From NCBI GenBank assembly GCA_014529385.2, contig CM043960.1, positions 35,242,896 to 35,306,895 on the forward strand: 64,000 nt of DNA. The letters are read 5' to 3'. The notes below the pieces were generated by a model, which worked only from the letters and a program-made list of their open reading frames with translations, was not told where the DNA came from and searched no databases. The position numbers and the translations under genes were made by a program. Within the stretch, counting starts at the first letter, position 1; every line of letters begins with the position of its first letter. Source of the stretch: Adiantum capillus-veneris. Lineage: Eukaryota > Streptophyta > Polypodiopsida > Polypodiales > Pteridaceae. This document shows positions 12,473 through 22,340 of this stretch, piece after piece.

Positions 12473-13033
12473 TTGCTTTTACGCATTAATCATGAGGAGA
12501 AAACCCAATACTTGAGTCAAGCACATATTACCATAGTAGGACTTCACTTTGCGGAAGACCAAACTATGCGACGTATCTTGAGACTTGGAGTATTTTGGCC
12601 AACTATGAGGAGTTATGTTCATTCTTTTGTAAAACAATGCCCTCAATGTCAAAAGCAAGCACCCATACCTCATGTAACATTGTTCCAAATATCACTTGTT
12701 CTTAAATGGAGTAACTATCTAGTCACTTACTTATCAAGCCAAACATTTCCTGAGGATACAAGTAAACGCCGTCAAAGAGCAATTGAAACAGAAGCAAGAG
12801 ACTGTGCTCTTACTGGGAACCAATTGTATCGGAGAGGAAAAGATCAACATCTGTGTCTTTGTGCAAATGAAGAGGAATATATTCCCATTATAGAACAAGC
12901 ACATCCTGGATTATCTGAAGGTCACTTTTCTAGTGAGACCACCACAAGAGCAATCTTAATGGCAGGCATATGGTGGCCAACACTTTTTGCAGATGTCAAG
13001 GAATATGTTCGAAGGTGTGATATATGTCAATGA
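12473..13033 (+). pseudogene. Integrase N-terminal region of element 1 with two H2C2 zinc modules
   Basis: This 186-codon frame holds two successive H2C2-like modules. The first is HITIVGLHF ... CPQC (about codons 17-62), including GVFWPTMRSYVHSFVKQCPQC. The second is HPGLSEGHF ... CDIC near the end, including GIWWPTLFADVKEYVRRC. About 100 residues separate them and contain a spacer with no zinc ligands (ETEARDCALTGNQLYRRGKD), which resembles the usual sequence just before an integrase H2C2. The frame ends at a TGA in ICQ-stop (13031-13033) and the core follows in the next frame. Most elements have one module, so the pair is unusual. Confidence 0.75.
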
Positions 13034-13039
13034 GCAAAA

Positions 13040-13965
13040 ATGCCAACCCGTGTAGATAGCATGCCCTTAAGACTAATGGGGGCTAGAGATTTTGCAAAAT
13101 GGGGTATAGATTTTGTTAGGCCAATACAACCACCTGCTTATAGGACCCAAGGGCAATATATCATTGTAGCTACAAACTATTTGACCAAGTGGGCCGAGGC
13201 TAAAGCAACTCAAAAGAATGATGCCAGATACACCGCCGCATTCTTATATGAGTACGTGCTCACAAGATATGGACTACCAATAGAAATTGTCAGTGATAGG
13301 GGAACTCATTTCCTCAATGAGGTAATTGAGTATTTGCTTAATGAGTTTATGATCATTCATAACAAATCAGCTCCCTATCACTTGCAAGCAAACGGACAAG
13401 CTGAGCATACGAATAAAATTCTTAGCTCGGTATTGACTAAAGTGGTTAGTTCAAGAAGGACAGATTGGGAAATGAATCTCCATGCTGCTCTATGGGCTTA
13501 TCGAGTTTCATTCAAAACAACTTTAAATGTTACACCCTTTAACCTTGTTTATGGTCTTGATGCCATACTGCCTATAGAATTTTTATTGTCGACACTAAGG
13601 GTAGCTAAGGATCTCAAGTGAACTGGACACGAATTGTCAGAGAGACTTAGCTCACATCTATGCACAAAAGCAGAAACAAAAACAGTTTTTTGATTCCCTT
13701 CTAATAACAAAAATCTTCAAAAAAGGGGACTTAGTTTTAGTCTATTCCCTTAAGCAACACATTCCCAAGTTTAAGAAAAAGGGAAACAGACCATTTGTCA
13801 TCGAAGATGTATCTCCAAGTGGAGTAGTTAAGTTTTCCACCCTAGATGGTGAACCAATGGCTAATTAGATTAGTGGATGTTGTTTAAAGAAGTACAATTT
13901 TCCACTAACCAATGAATTGCTAGAAAGGCTGCATGCAGCTAAGCAAAGAAAGATAAAACGACAAT
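13040..13965 (+). pseudogene. Integrase catalytic core and C-terminal domain of element 1
   Basis: The core has KWGIDFVRPIQ, VATNYLTKWAEAKA, EIVSDRGTHFLNE and NGQAEHTNKIL, so the D, D and E of the DDE triad are visible. Then comes LWAYRVSFKTTLNVTPFNLVYG. The frame stops at 13619-13621; another frame continues near 13725-13965 with KKGDLVLVY, RPFVIEDVSPSGVVKF and LKKYN, a GPY/F-like C-terminal domain with one TAG inside. It inserts the element DNA into the genome. Confidence 0.85.
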
Positions 13966-14323
13966 AGGCTATGAGGAAGCTCGGCTTTGGGTACTAAAAA
14001 ACAAAGCTGCTCTCAAGAATCAACAAATACCTATTCCCATCAATGCTCTGAAACCAGATGACACTATGGATATTGCAGAAAGATGCAGTGTCAACAGATG
14101 ATGAATGGGTAGATGGAATGGACCTTCACATCAAAGTACAACTAAACAATCATAGCACAAATGCATTGGTGGTTGCTACAGGAGCTTGAGTAAATGCAGT
14201 CAGTTATTCCACGTACAAGAAAGCAACAAGTCAATCTTTGACAACAGGAATAGCGACCATTAAAGGATGCAACAAGAAACCCAACACCAACATTGGGAGT
14301 AGTCAACTTAAATGTGATAGTAC

Positions 14324-14968
14324 ATGGATGTTCATGTCCTCATCAGTTTGTATGCTACGAGTAGCATGCAAGAAGTCATACAAATTTGGGTACCAAAAAC
14401 ACAGCTTAAGGATAAGCCGATTCAAATTTGGGTGTCCAAAACCTCATCGATAGTACCAAAGACGGTTCCAAGGTTCAAAACACAAAGAAGACAATCTCCG
14501 AGCAAGGAACCTAACACAAAATGGATTTGGAAGAAAAAGGAGCACTTATCTTCTCCAAAAATCGTAAAACCAATCAAGCAATGGAGAGTTAAGTCTAAGA
14601 GGACTCATCTACACCATTCTGACCCAAGCAAACCAAGATACCAATGGCGGGTAAAAGCTCAAAACCAAGCACTATTGATACCGACAACTCAAAAAATCAG
14701 TATACTAAAGCATCATGACAGTACAATAAAGCAAAGAGCACACAAGCTACAAGATTTGCTCTTTGGAAGACAACAAAAGAAAACCTCGACATCAGAAACC
14801 ATTGAGTTAATTACTCAAGACCCAACTCTTGCACAACATAATGTTCTAAATTGCATTGATCTTCAAAGCATGGTAGAGCCAACCAAGGCTAAGCATAGAC
14901 ACAATTGTTCAACCCATGCACAGAGCCGTTCCGGAGTACGCCATCTAGGAGGGGTGGAAGGGAACTAA
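14324..14968 (+). pseudogene. Extra 3' ORF of element 1, basic and internally repetitive
   Basis: This 214-codon open frame lies after integrase and before the polypurine tract. It is very rich in Lys, Arg, Gln, Ser and Thr. Internal repeats are visible: IQIWVPKT is followed by IQIWVSKT, and KQWRVKSK by YQWRVKAQ. There is no signal peptide or membrane segment, so it does not look like an envelope protein. Tat and Athila elements often have an additional ORF in this place. The function is unknown; a nucleic-acid-binding role would fit the charge but is only inference. The ATG at 14324 is simply the first in frame. Confidence 0.45.
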
Positions 14969-15064
14969 GTAATTAAGGGCAATGTTTGAAGAGGGAGGAA
15001 AAAGTTTGATGCTAACGTGTGATTTTTTGCAAAATTACCTAATAATTCCCTTACAAATCATCAA

Positions 15065-15073
15065 CAGGGGGAA
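15065..15073 (+). promoter_or_regulatory. Polypurine tract candidate of element 1
   Basis: The tract aggggga followed by attttaattgataaca lies where the 3' polypurine tract and LTR start should be. The following TG (15081) could be the first base pair of a 3' LTR. Support is weak because the downstream sequence does not clearly match the 5' LTR. Confidence 0.3.
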
Positions 15074-15079
15074 TTTTAA

Positions 15080-16013
15080 TTGATAACATCTCCTCTTATG
15101 GTTGGAAGCTTGCGAGCTTGATACTCTTGGCTTTTTCGGAAAGCACCCTTTGAGTACATATAGTCCTAGCAGCTGAGTGCCTTTATTGATGTTCATACAA
15201 CACCTTGCAAATTACAAGTATGAGGTATCTCTGATCTGTGTATGGTATCTCTGATCTAACATGAGTATGCTCTAAACTATTCATAATACAATTGTTCTTT
15301 TTTTGGGTGGGCTTTGACCACTAGTTGCTTGCCTGACAAGTACCCCACCTTCTATTTAGTGCTTAATACTTTCTTTCCACCTTCTAAGTTAGACTATGAT
15401 ACTGCTCTTTGCATAGTCTTTTTGTAGACTTACAACCTACTCTATATGCTAGTGGTTTAGTAATCTTTGAAAATGGTTTTTTTGAAATGGTATACATCCT
15501 CCCATTGAGGCTCTTCAGAGAAGAGGAAGTATTTTTTTGAAAATTTACCCTATTTACAAACCAAATGTTGTCCGACTTTTCTCAAGGCAGGCATACTTTG
15601 TTCATTGTCTATTGCTTATATGATGTTAGTATTTTAGTAATCTTTGACACCGATAAGTGGGGGAAGGGGTCGTTGACACCTGTCTTCCCAAGTAAATGAT
15701 AACAAGAATACTGATAGCTTGTTGTGTTTCTTGGATGGTGGCAGGTAACATGTCTCTTCCTTGGGATTACTATAGATATGGTAGATGTAACAACATATCC
15801 ATATGGATGATAACATATTTATGCACAGTTTTTGGAAGATTCACAATTAGCCATGCTCAATGACTAATTTTAAATCTAGTTTGTAACCATATAACCGATA
15901 TATGAATTTATGATTCAGTATAATGTATCATTTGTGGTGTAGTTTTATTATCTCTGGTCTTATCCATTGTATAGTTCAAAAGATTGTACATTTCAATCTA
16001 TTGTTGGGTTTTT

Positions 16014-16016
<3 letters not shown>
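15080..16016. other. No gene seen; possible decayed 3' LTR of element 1
   Basis: A loose similarity to 3128-3190 (gttag..aagct, gatac, tttccgga-like words) hints at a worn 3' LTR from 15080, but it is too weak to claim. Nothing else is recognised. Confidence 0.25.

Positions 16017-16103
<87 letters not shown>
16017..16103. repeat. (CA)n microsatellite
   Basis: Uninterrupted CA dinucleotide repeat, about 43 units. Confidence 0.95.
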
Positions 16104-16105
<2 letters not shown>

Positions 16106-16516
16106 GAAAAAATTAAGCACAAGGCCTTGGCATTGAATGGTCGTGCAATAGTATACAAAAAATCAACAGGCTCTTGTAAGTCCAAATTGGGGATGGGAAA
16201 ATAGTGAGCTTTTTGAGTGAACTTTGGAGAGAGCATGTTTTATCGTTTTCTTTACATGTTCTATTTTTTTAAAATGCTTGCTTGCAAGATTATTAGAGTG
16301 AGCTTTTGGGAGAGAGATTTTTGGCTATTATTTTTATTTTTAGAGAGGCTTAAACAACACAGTAGAAGGTTTAACTTGAAAAACTAAATGGAGAAGGTGG
16401 TCTTAGGTTTGCCTCATAGAGATGGGGCAAAGAAAAAAGTATATGAGAAGGACTTCTTTTACTTTCCAGCTCCAATACCTTTACAATAGAGACGTATACA
16501 GCTTCTAACCTCTCCA

Positions 16517-16518
<2 letters not shown>

Positions 16519-16570
<52 letters not shown>
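16519..16570. repeat. (CT)n microsatellite
   Basis: Uninterrupted CT dinucleotide repeat of about 26 units. Confidence 0.95.
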
Positions 16571-16572
<2 letters not shown>

Positions 16573-17073
16573 TCCTTCATATCTTTCATAACGTTTTAGG
16601 ATGTGGCTATATGGCACGATGGCATACTTTTCTTTTTCTTTAAGACTTCTCTGCACGCCATTCAGACAATTGGAAAAAATAAAGTCTCATGTTTTATTCT
16701 AGTAACCTTTAGAATGTGGTTACATGGTGCAATGTAGCATCTTTGAGTTTCCATAAGTTTTCCCACGCACCATTCGAACAATTGTTGACAATGCAACTAA
16801 TGTGGTGACATGGCACGGTGACATATTTTTGAGTTGCCTGAAGGCTTCCTCACGTGCCATTTGGACAATTGGGAATGATCTCAATTTCCCTTTTCTCTAG
16901 CAGGACACCAGAGCAACTAAGATCTGGCTTGCACATTAGACAAATGTATCTTTTATTGTGAATGACTTAAAAGATATGTCTACTTGAAATGGAAGTTGTG
17001 ATCTATGGGTCTTGAATTTTTGAGGAAGTCACATGTGCTATGCTACCCTATGTATATAAGAAACTCTCTGTCT
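16571..17073. other. No gene; three loosely repeated motifs
   Basis: The phrase 'tggcacgatgg..tactttt...gacttc..gcacgccattcagacaattgg' recurs in altered form near 16611-16670, 16725-16785 and 16810-16875, a spacing of about 100 bp. This is a diverged tandem repeat. No coding is seen. Confidence 0.45.
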
Positions 17074-17108
17074 CCCCCCCCCCCCCCCCCCCCCCCTCTC
17101 TCTCTCTC
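17074..17108. repeat. Poly-C tract followed by CT repeat
   Basis: A run of about 23 C residues (17074-17096) followed by CT dinucleotides. CT-rich DNA continues irregularly to about 17340. Confidence 0.9.
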
Positions 17109-17525
17109 CCCCTCTCTATCTATCTTTTTTGTGTATCACAAGGTGACATCATCTCTCTCTTCCTCTCTCTATCTATCTTTTCCATATATCACAAGGCAAC
17201 AGATTATCTCTTTCTCCCTAAACACATATGTCAACCTGGTTATTGCTGACCATCTCCCACTCTCTTGCTCTCTATCTCTCAGGACTCTCTCTCACTATAT
17301 TTGCAAGATGTTCCGACCATTCTCTCTGTGAGCTCTCTTTACATCACTCTCTACCAAAAACAAAGAAGAATTTCTTCATGCAACACCATCCAATTTACAA
17401 TCAAGCAACCAATAACATAATTAGAAAGAAACATTTTTTAAATGTCTCAAAAAAGGTTTACAAGGTAAAATCAGACTAGATGACCAAGGTGTTCTTGGGA
17501 TACAATATTTATAGTTCAATCTTTG

Positions 17526-17795
17526 ACTAAATGGTATAACAACAATTGAACACTCAAAGAAGATCCTCATTGGTGGTTAGCCTGCTTTGATGGATAAACA
17601 TGTGGTGGTTCACATCCAAGCCAAAGTAGCAAAGGAAGACAAAGTAAATATGCTGTAAGACATGCTTTGTGCCACTGGATCTGCAAAGTCTCTACATATA
17701 CACATTAGACTACTTGCGATGTGAACTTCATACATCTTGCCTTGGACCTGTGAACTAGTTATTTCAACCACAAATTTCTCATGCATGTTTTTCTT
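17526..17795 (-). pseudogene. SWIM-type zinc-finger protein fragment
   Basis: On the minus strand a frame reads FVVEITSSQVQGKMYEVHI, then MCICRDF, which is the CxC half of a SWIM finger. A one-base shift leads to HIYFVFL and FGLDVNHHMFIHQSRL, which fits the second half; the expected CxH reads QH here, so the first of those ligands seems lost. SWIM fingers occur in MULE/FAR1-type transposases and in other plant proteins. No transposase core or inverted repeats were found, so I cannot say which. The fragment is broken and partial; more of it may extend upstream to about 17965. Confidence 0.45.
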
Positions 17796-17965
17796 AACAA
17801 TAGTATGTTGCACAATTTGAGCTTCCATGGTAATTGCTGAGTTAATTCTCTTGGAGGCTTGAATTGAAAGCCTAGTTGATAACATGCATTGTGTGTTTTT
17901 ATAACTACACGCTTCTTTATTGTGAACCATGTTGACTCCAAATTCTGCAATTTAGTAGCAATCAA

Positions 17966-18506
17966 GTTTGTTCCCTATTCCACGAGCCATATGTTGGGTA
18001 TCTACAAATCTTCCATGTGTGATACACACTGTCATTACAGAACCACATGAATTGGGCCTTTAAGCCTTTACCATGAGCACTATCTATTTCGATCTCCCAA
18101 GCTTTGATACCCCAAAAGGATGGTGTAGCAGTGCCTGTACCGATGTTTTTAATGTATCTTTTGCACTTCCTGACTCTAGACCCTAACTACCCTTGGCATT
18201 GAACTCTCCTGCCCTTGGTATACAAAATTTTTTCCACATTTTCATGTGTATGTCGGTATCCTCTATCACCAAGGGCTGTTCATTTCAAAGAATGCTTTTT
18301 TGTACTGGGCTTGGAACTTTGAGGGGAGCATTAACTCCTTTTTGGCCATAATTCTCTTCATGGAAAGAGCATACTTGTCCTGTACAACACATATCAATGT
18401 TTTTTATAATCACCACCCTCAAACTGGTAAGTGAACGAAATTTTGACCTACAAAGATTTGATTAGAGTTTGAAGACCCCTACACCCTAAGATGTTTTGTG
18501 AAATAG
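17966..18506. other. No recognised gene
   Basis: Open frames here (for example 18246-18434, plus) show no domain and no relation to other parts of the window. Confidence 0.3.
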
Positions 18507-18773
18507 GTGAATTGGCTATCTTTTAAGAGTGGTTACAAATCAAAGTTTTGTGATCATCTGTTGAAAGGGAGGTTGAAAACATCTATAACCTATCATGAGA
18601 CTTCATTTGAAATTGATTGCTTGCTGGTGAACCTTGAATCGTTCTTTGAAGATGCCAAACAACAACATAAGGACAAGTCCTTTGCTTATGAGCTTGGATT
18701 AATGAAGAAAGAAGCATCAACCGAGGTGAGCAATGCATTGAAACACGCAGGGAAAAGGTGTCTATGCAGGTAT
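18507..18773 (+). pseudogene. Exon-like segment 1 of an unrecognised gene
   Basis: A frame of about 88 codons, charged and protein-like (for example HKDKSFAYELGLMKKEASTE), ends at a canonical-looking splice donor CAG|GTATGT near 18769-18774. It is preceded by gaaatag, a possible acceptor. I do not recognise the protein. It lies in the same strand as two further exon-like segments downstream. Confidence 0.35.
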
Positions 18774-18869
18774 GTACATTTCACTTTTATGATGCTATAC
18801 TAACAAGTTCATTTGGATAATTATAATATTTTTAATTGTTTCAAATGGCTACATAAGCACAACTTTAAC

Positions 18870-19208
18870 TTTAAAAGTGCTAGAGGTCTATATGTATTGC
18901 TTGATGAGAAGAATGCGGATTGCATTTTCACCCCCATGTAGTTAGCGTGTAACTTCATGTACATGAGTATGCCGTGGTCCTTGGAGTATAGGGAGGCGTA
19001 CTTTCCTCCAAACAAAGAAAAGGCACACAATGATGTGATGAAGGATGGCAAGGATTGTGCTCGCCAAGCAACACAACATATGCCTCCCTCCACAACCTTG
19101 AAGTTTATCGTGGCTCAACAAACCCTTGTGATGATGACATCTATAGAGTCCAGTGTGAAGGTGCCGCAAAGAGAGGAGACAACTACTACATGTCAGGTGT
19201 GCGATTGA
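18870..19208 (+). pseudogene. Exon-like segment 2 of an unrecognised gene, frames uncertain
   Basis: Two overlapping plus-strand frames are open here. One reads EYREAYFPPNKEKAHNDVMK from 18957; the other reads NPCDDDIYRVQCEGAAKRGD near 19110-19180. The second has a more protein-like look at its end, so a frameshift may join them. No domain is recognised. Confidence 0.25.
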
Positions 19209-19373
19209 TGACTACCATATGAAAGATTAATTTCCAATTTGATAATGAAAATTTGGCATGGCATGCAACATTTTTGGCTATGCACGTAGAGCAAACTAGA
19301 GGATGTGGAGGCTCATAGCTGTATGCTCACACAAAAGAAAAAAGTATGTTATGGAGCCTGTATTTTTGAGTAA

Positions 19374-19598
19374 ATGTTTGTAGGAAATTTGACAGTAGAT
19401 CTCAAGATGTATGATTGCTATTTTGCAGATTTTGTTTCAAGAAAAAAGTTTGGATTGACTACCAAGGACATGATTGACTTCGCTGCAAGTCTTGAAACAA
19501 AAATATTGGATGTGTCGAACTTGCCAATACTGACATACTCATCATATGGTACATCTCTCGTAAAATGTAGTTGTAAATGTCAAAATGGGATAGAGTAG
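19374..19598 (+). pseudogene. Exon-like segment 3 of an unrecognised gene
   Basis: The frame follows a good acceptor (tgtttgtag|gaaatt near 19380) and reads DLKMYDCYFADFVSRKKFGL and onward to a stop near 19598. No domain is recognised. It could be part of the same gene as the pieces at 18507 and 20313. Confidence 0.3.
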
Positions 19599-19929
19599 AC
19601 CTTGAATTGCATGATAGATTTTGATATTTTATTTTTGTGAAGTATTAAAATGCTAACAAAGTATGATCTTTGAGATTTTTTAGATAGTAATGCCGGTCGT
19701 ATTTAGATTGCACATTTTAGTTCAGATAAGATAGAGGAAGACATGAAGAACACTTATTGAGCCAAGCCACATATAGTCGAGAAATGACTTTGTCCGTTTT
19801 CAGATGGGATAGCATTTGAATATGTGGTGCATGCATCAATTTAATTTCTACTACCAATACTCCTGTGCATGGACTTTCAGAAATTGAGGTCCCTCGATGG
19901 AAAAAAATGGATATATGTGAATTCAGATG

Positions 19930-20411
19930 ACTAGCTCGACTTGCACATGCAACAACCAATGACAAAGGAATATTGGTGGTTGTGTGTCAAGCTAATGATT
20001 ATGCCTTGGGTTGTGAGATCTTGGGTGCTACTGGATGGCATGAGGATCACACAAACGCAATGGTCTACAAGACACCAATTTGCAAGAAGCAAACTAGAAT
20101 TGTGCGCTCATTGCTTGTCTTGACAATGAGGAAAGAGCATCCATTGTTAACCCAAGCCATAGAGTCTCCACAAGAGAACACCTGGTTGATCCGCTAAAAG
20201 AGGGTGACTAGACAAAACAAGAAGATGACATGCCATTGTGAGGTACAATGTGACATTATGGAACTATAAGAGCTCTAGTTTCACAATTTTATCTGTGCCT
20301 ATTTGATTTTGTAGGAGGTATGGAATGCTGACATGGCTTTGTTTGGAAATTTCTTATACAATACAGAAATGAACAAGATGTTGTTGTGCAATGCAAAGGA
20401 GACTCACAAGC
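19930..20411 (+). pseudogene. Exon-like segments 4 and 5, cut off by element 2
   Basis: From about 19934 a frame reads GILVVVCQANDYALGCEILG and continues with GWHEDHTNAMVYKTPICKK to a stop at 20195-20197. After a pyrimidine-rich stretch and a strong acceptor (ttttgtag|gaggta, 20313/20314) another frame reads WNADMALFGNFLYNTEMNKM up to the LTR of element 2 at 20412. The gene is not recognised. If it is real, element 2 inserted into its last visible exon. I looked for its continuation after the right LTR (31491) and did not find one. Confidence 0.35.
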
Positions 20412-20914
20412 TGGAGTAGGAGCTGATCTCTTTCAGATAGCTGATTCTAGTGTTAGAACTTACAACTAATGGTAAGTCGTCAGTTCATTCAGAGAAACTG
20501 GGATAGAAGGTGAAAACTGGACTAAAATAGTTAGTTGAACTGAAATAGTATACTGGACTGGGAAATAGACAGGATGACTGGAAAAGTGTTCACAGTTCAG
20601 ATCCAGATTCATAGTTTATGAGTAACTAGTACAAGGTATATTAGACTGAAGCGCAATTGAATACAGTAGTTATGATTACAAAGTGGATTTACATGCGAAA
20701 GATTGTAGCTCAAGAACTGCTTAAGAAGCTAAACCAAGAGAACTAAGGAGTAAGAAGTCTAAAGACAAGCAGCCCCATTACAAAGTAATGGGTCTATTTA
20801 TAGCCTTTAGAGTTACTGCAGTAACTACTGTGGTAATTACTACCGTGACACCAATCCACTGCCCGGCTTCCAGGAGATAGTTCCCGCTTGCTGGAGCCAT
20901 CTTTGCCTTCTACA
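20412..20914 (-). repeat. 3' LTR of element 2
   Basis: It begins with TG and ends with CA on the plus strand, 503 bp long. It matches 31002-31490 along its length; the right part shows small indels (near 20850-20890). A TATA box is present (20795-20806). The polypurine tract lies directly beside it. Confidence 0.9.
20795..20806 (-). promoter_or_regulatory. TATA box in 3' LTR of element 2
   Basis: On the minus strand the sequence is ggctataaatag, a strong TATA box. The same box is kept in the other LTR at about 31385. Confidence 0.6.
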
Positions 20915-20931
20915 TCCTTCCCTCCTTTCTT
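20915..20931 (-). promoter_or_regulatory. Polypurine tract of element 2
   Basis: On the minus strand the sequence AAAGGAGGGAAGGAT lies directly before the LTR start TGTAGAAGG. It is purine-only except for its last base and is in the exact place expected for the plus-strand primer. Confidence 0.8.
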
Positions 20932-20999
20932 GAATTTTGGTGTAACTCCAATATTTCTGAAAAATCCACTGTCTGATTCTAAAATGGTGTTGAGGAACC

Positions 21000-22340
21000 C
21001 CTTTGCCCATTTGTTGAGTCGCTGATGTTCCTCATGATAGTACTCCCTTGGAGTTGCTAGCTCTTCTGGTATTGCTAGGTTTATACCATATTTCATGCTT
21101 GTTGAGTGCTTGACACCCCTATAATTGTAACACCAAGGGTCTAGCCAAAGAAATTCCAGCGCCTCCCTGGGAAAATCCACCGTCTGATTCTAAGATGGAA
21201 CTACCTGGTATCCTTCCACTAAACCCGGTTCCTCTTGCCCTTCGTCTGTGTTGGTGTCTCAGAAGTCCCAGTGCCAGCATTGTCCTTCTGGATAAGTCTC
21301 TAAATGGCCTCGTGCTCAAGCTGATCCCGCCTTTCTGTGTCATCTCAATTTCATAGGGCGTGAGAGGATGATAGGTTTTGGTGTCGGGATCATAGAGCGT
21401 GTGTTTACCCTTCGTCAGACGAGCTCCAATCAATTTATGACAATGCGAAGCTGTGTGGATCCATCCTTCTGGAAGAGGTTAATTTGTTTTAATCCTAGCT
21501 TCAAAGAGTACCTCAGCCATTTCTTTGTATTGTGGTCCCAAACCTGGTTTAGCCGTAATATCCTTTTCAGGAATCTTAGAGGCCTCCATAGTAAGTTGCA
21601 ACAATTGATTTGTGATCTTGGAGAGCCCTTTGAGCTGGATTTTCCATTGCCCCATGCAGAGCTTGATCCTCTGCATTTCATCTTTCAATTCCAAAACATC
21701 ATTTAACTGGAGAGCATCATTGATCTCTAACTGCTAGGTTTTCCATTCAATAGTGGATCGCTCATACCAATCTTGAAGATCATCAATGATGTTATAGTAT
21801 GTAAGCCGATCCATTGGTTTTGGATGTTGATGATACAAGGCTGGGAAAAACCTAGGTAGCTCAATTTCCCTAGCAGGCAAGGCATTCAGGAGAACTGGGG
21901 AATCAGGTTCAAATTCTAAAAAATTTAGAACGGTTCTCCTGCTGTATCATCTTCTTGATGACTCTAACCAGTTGGAACAGACTTTGGAGAGCCGTCACCT
22001 ATGCCCCTACTATTATTTGAGTTTGTGGTCTCTTACTACTGTTTGCTGGAAGCTTGATCTTCAATCATAGCTTGTATCCTCTGGTCCAGAACTTCTTTGG
22101 CAATTCGCATTTGCAGTAGGACTTCTTTCAGTTGATTTTTGACATCTCTCATACACTTGTATGTGGGCCTATTCCCAAGCAGGAGCTCTAATTCAATGGC
22201 TAAGGAATGATAGTCTGCAGTAGACTGCCACTGCCAGTGTACATTGACCTACCTATCATCAGAGGTTTGTACCCATTCAGGTACTCTCTCTAGCAACTAA
22301 ATTCGGCCAGGATGCTTCGACAGTTGGCACACTTCTTGAT
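21000..22340 (-). pseudogene. Extra 3' coding region of element 2, distal part, unrecognised
   Basis: Minus-strand pieces at 21119-21433 (KGKHTLYDPDTKTYHPLTPY) and 21479-21694 (a helical stretch, ELKDEMQRIKLCMGQWKIQL) look like protein rather than noise. They continue the coding region that starts after integrase. No domain is recognised. Several frame breaks separate them. Confidence 0.4.

Larger units (their letters stand above)
3128..15079 (+). mobile_element. Ty3/gypsy LTR retrotransposon, Tat/Athila-like (element 1), degenerate
   Basis: The order is LTR, tRNA-Asp-type primer site (4042), a long repeat-rich leader, gag, protease, RT, RNase H and integrase. Protease-RT-RNase H-integrase is the Ty3/gypsy order. 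A tRNA-Asp primer site, long spacers and an extra 3' ORF fit the Tat/Athila clade. Every domain is recognisable but broken by stops and frameshifts. The internal region is about 11 kb. A polypurine-like tract lies at 15065-15073, but a convincing 3' LTR copy after it was not found; the sequence from 15080 has at best weak similarity to 3128 onward. The left end at 3128 is a guess based on a TG dinucleotide; the end at 4039 is firm because the primer site follows it. Confidence 0.75.

Noticed and set aside
15080-15200. 3' LTR of element 1
   Set aside because: Only weak word similarity to 3128-3190; not enough for a confident LTR call, so left as a possibility.
15976-16236. Long open frames of alternating Thr-His, Cys-Val, Arg-Glu or Ser-Leu codons
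   Set aside because: They are translations of CA, GA and CT microsatellites (also at 16371, 31506, 31581, 41120, 54163) and not genes.
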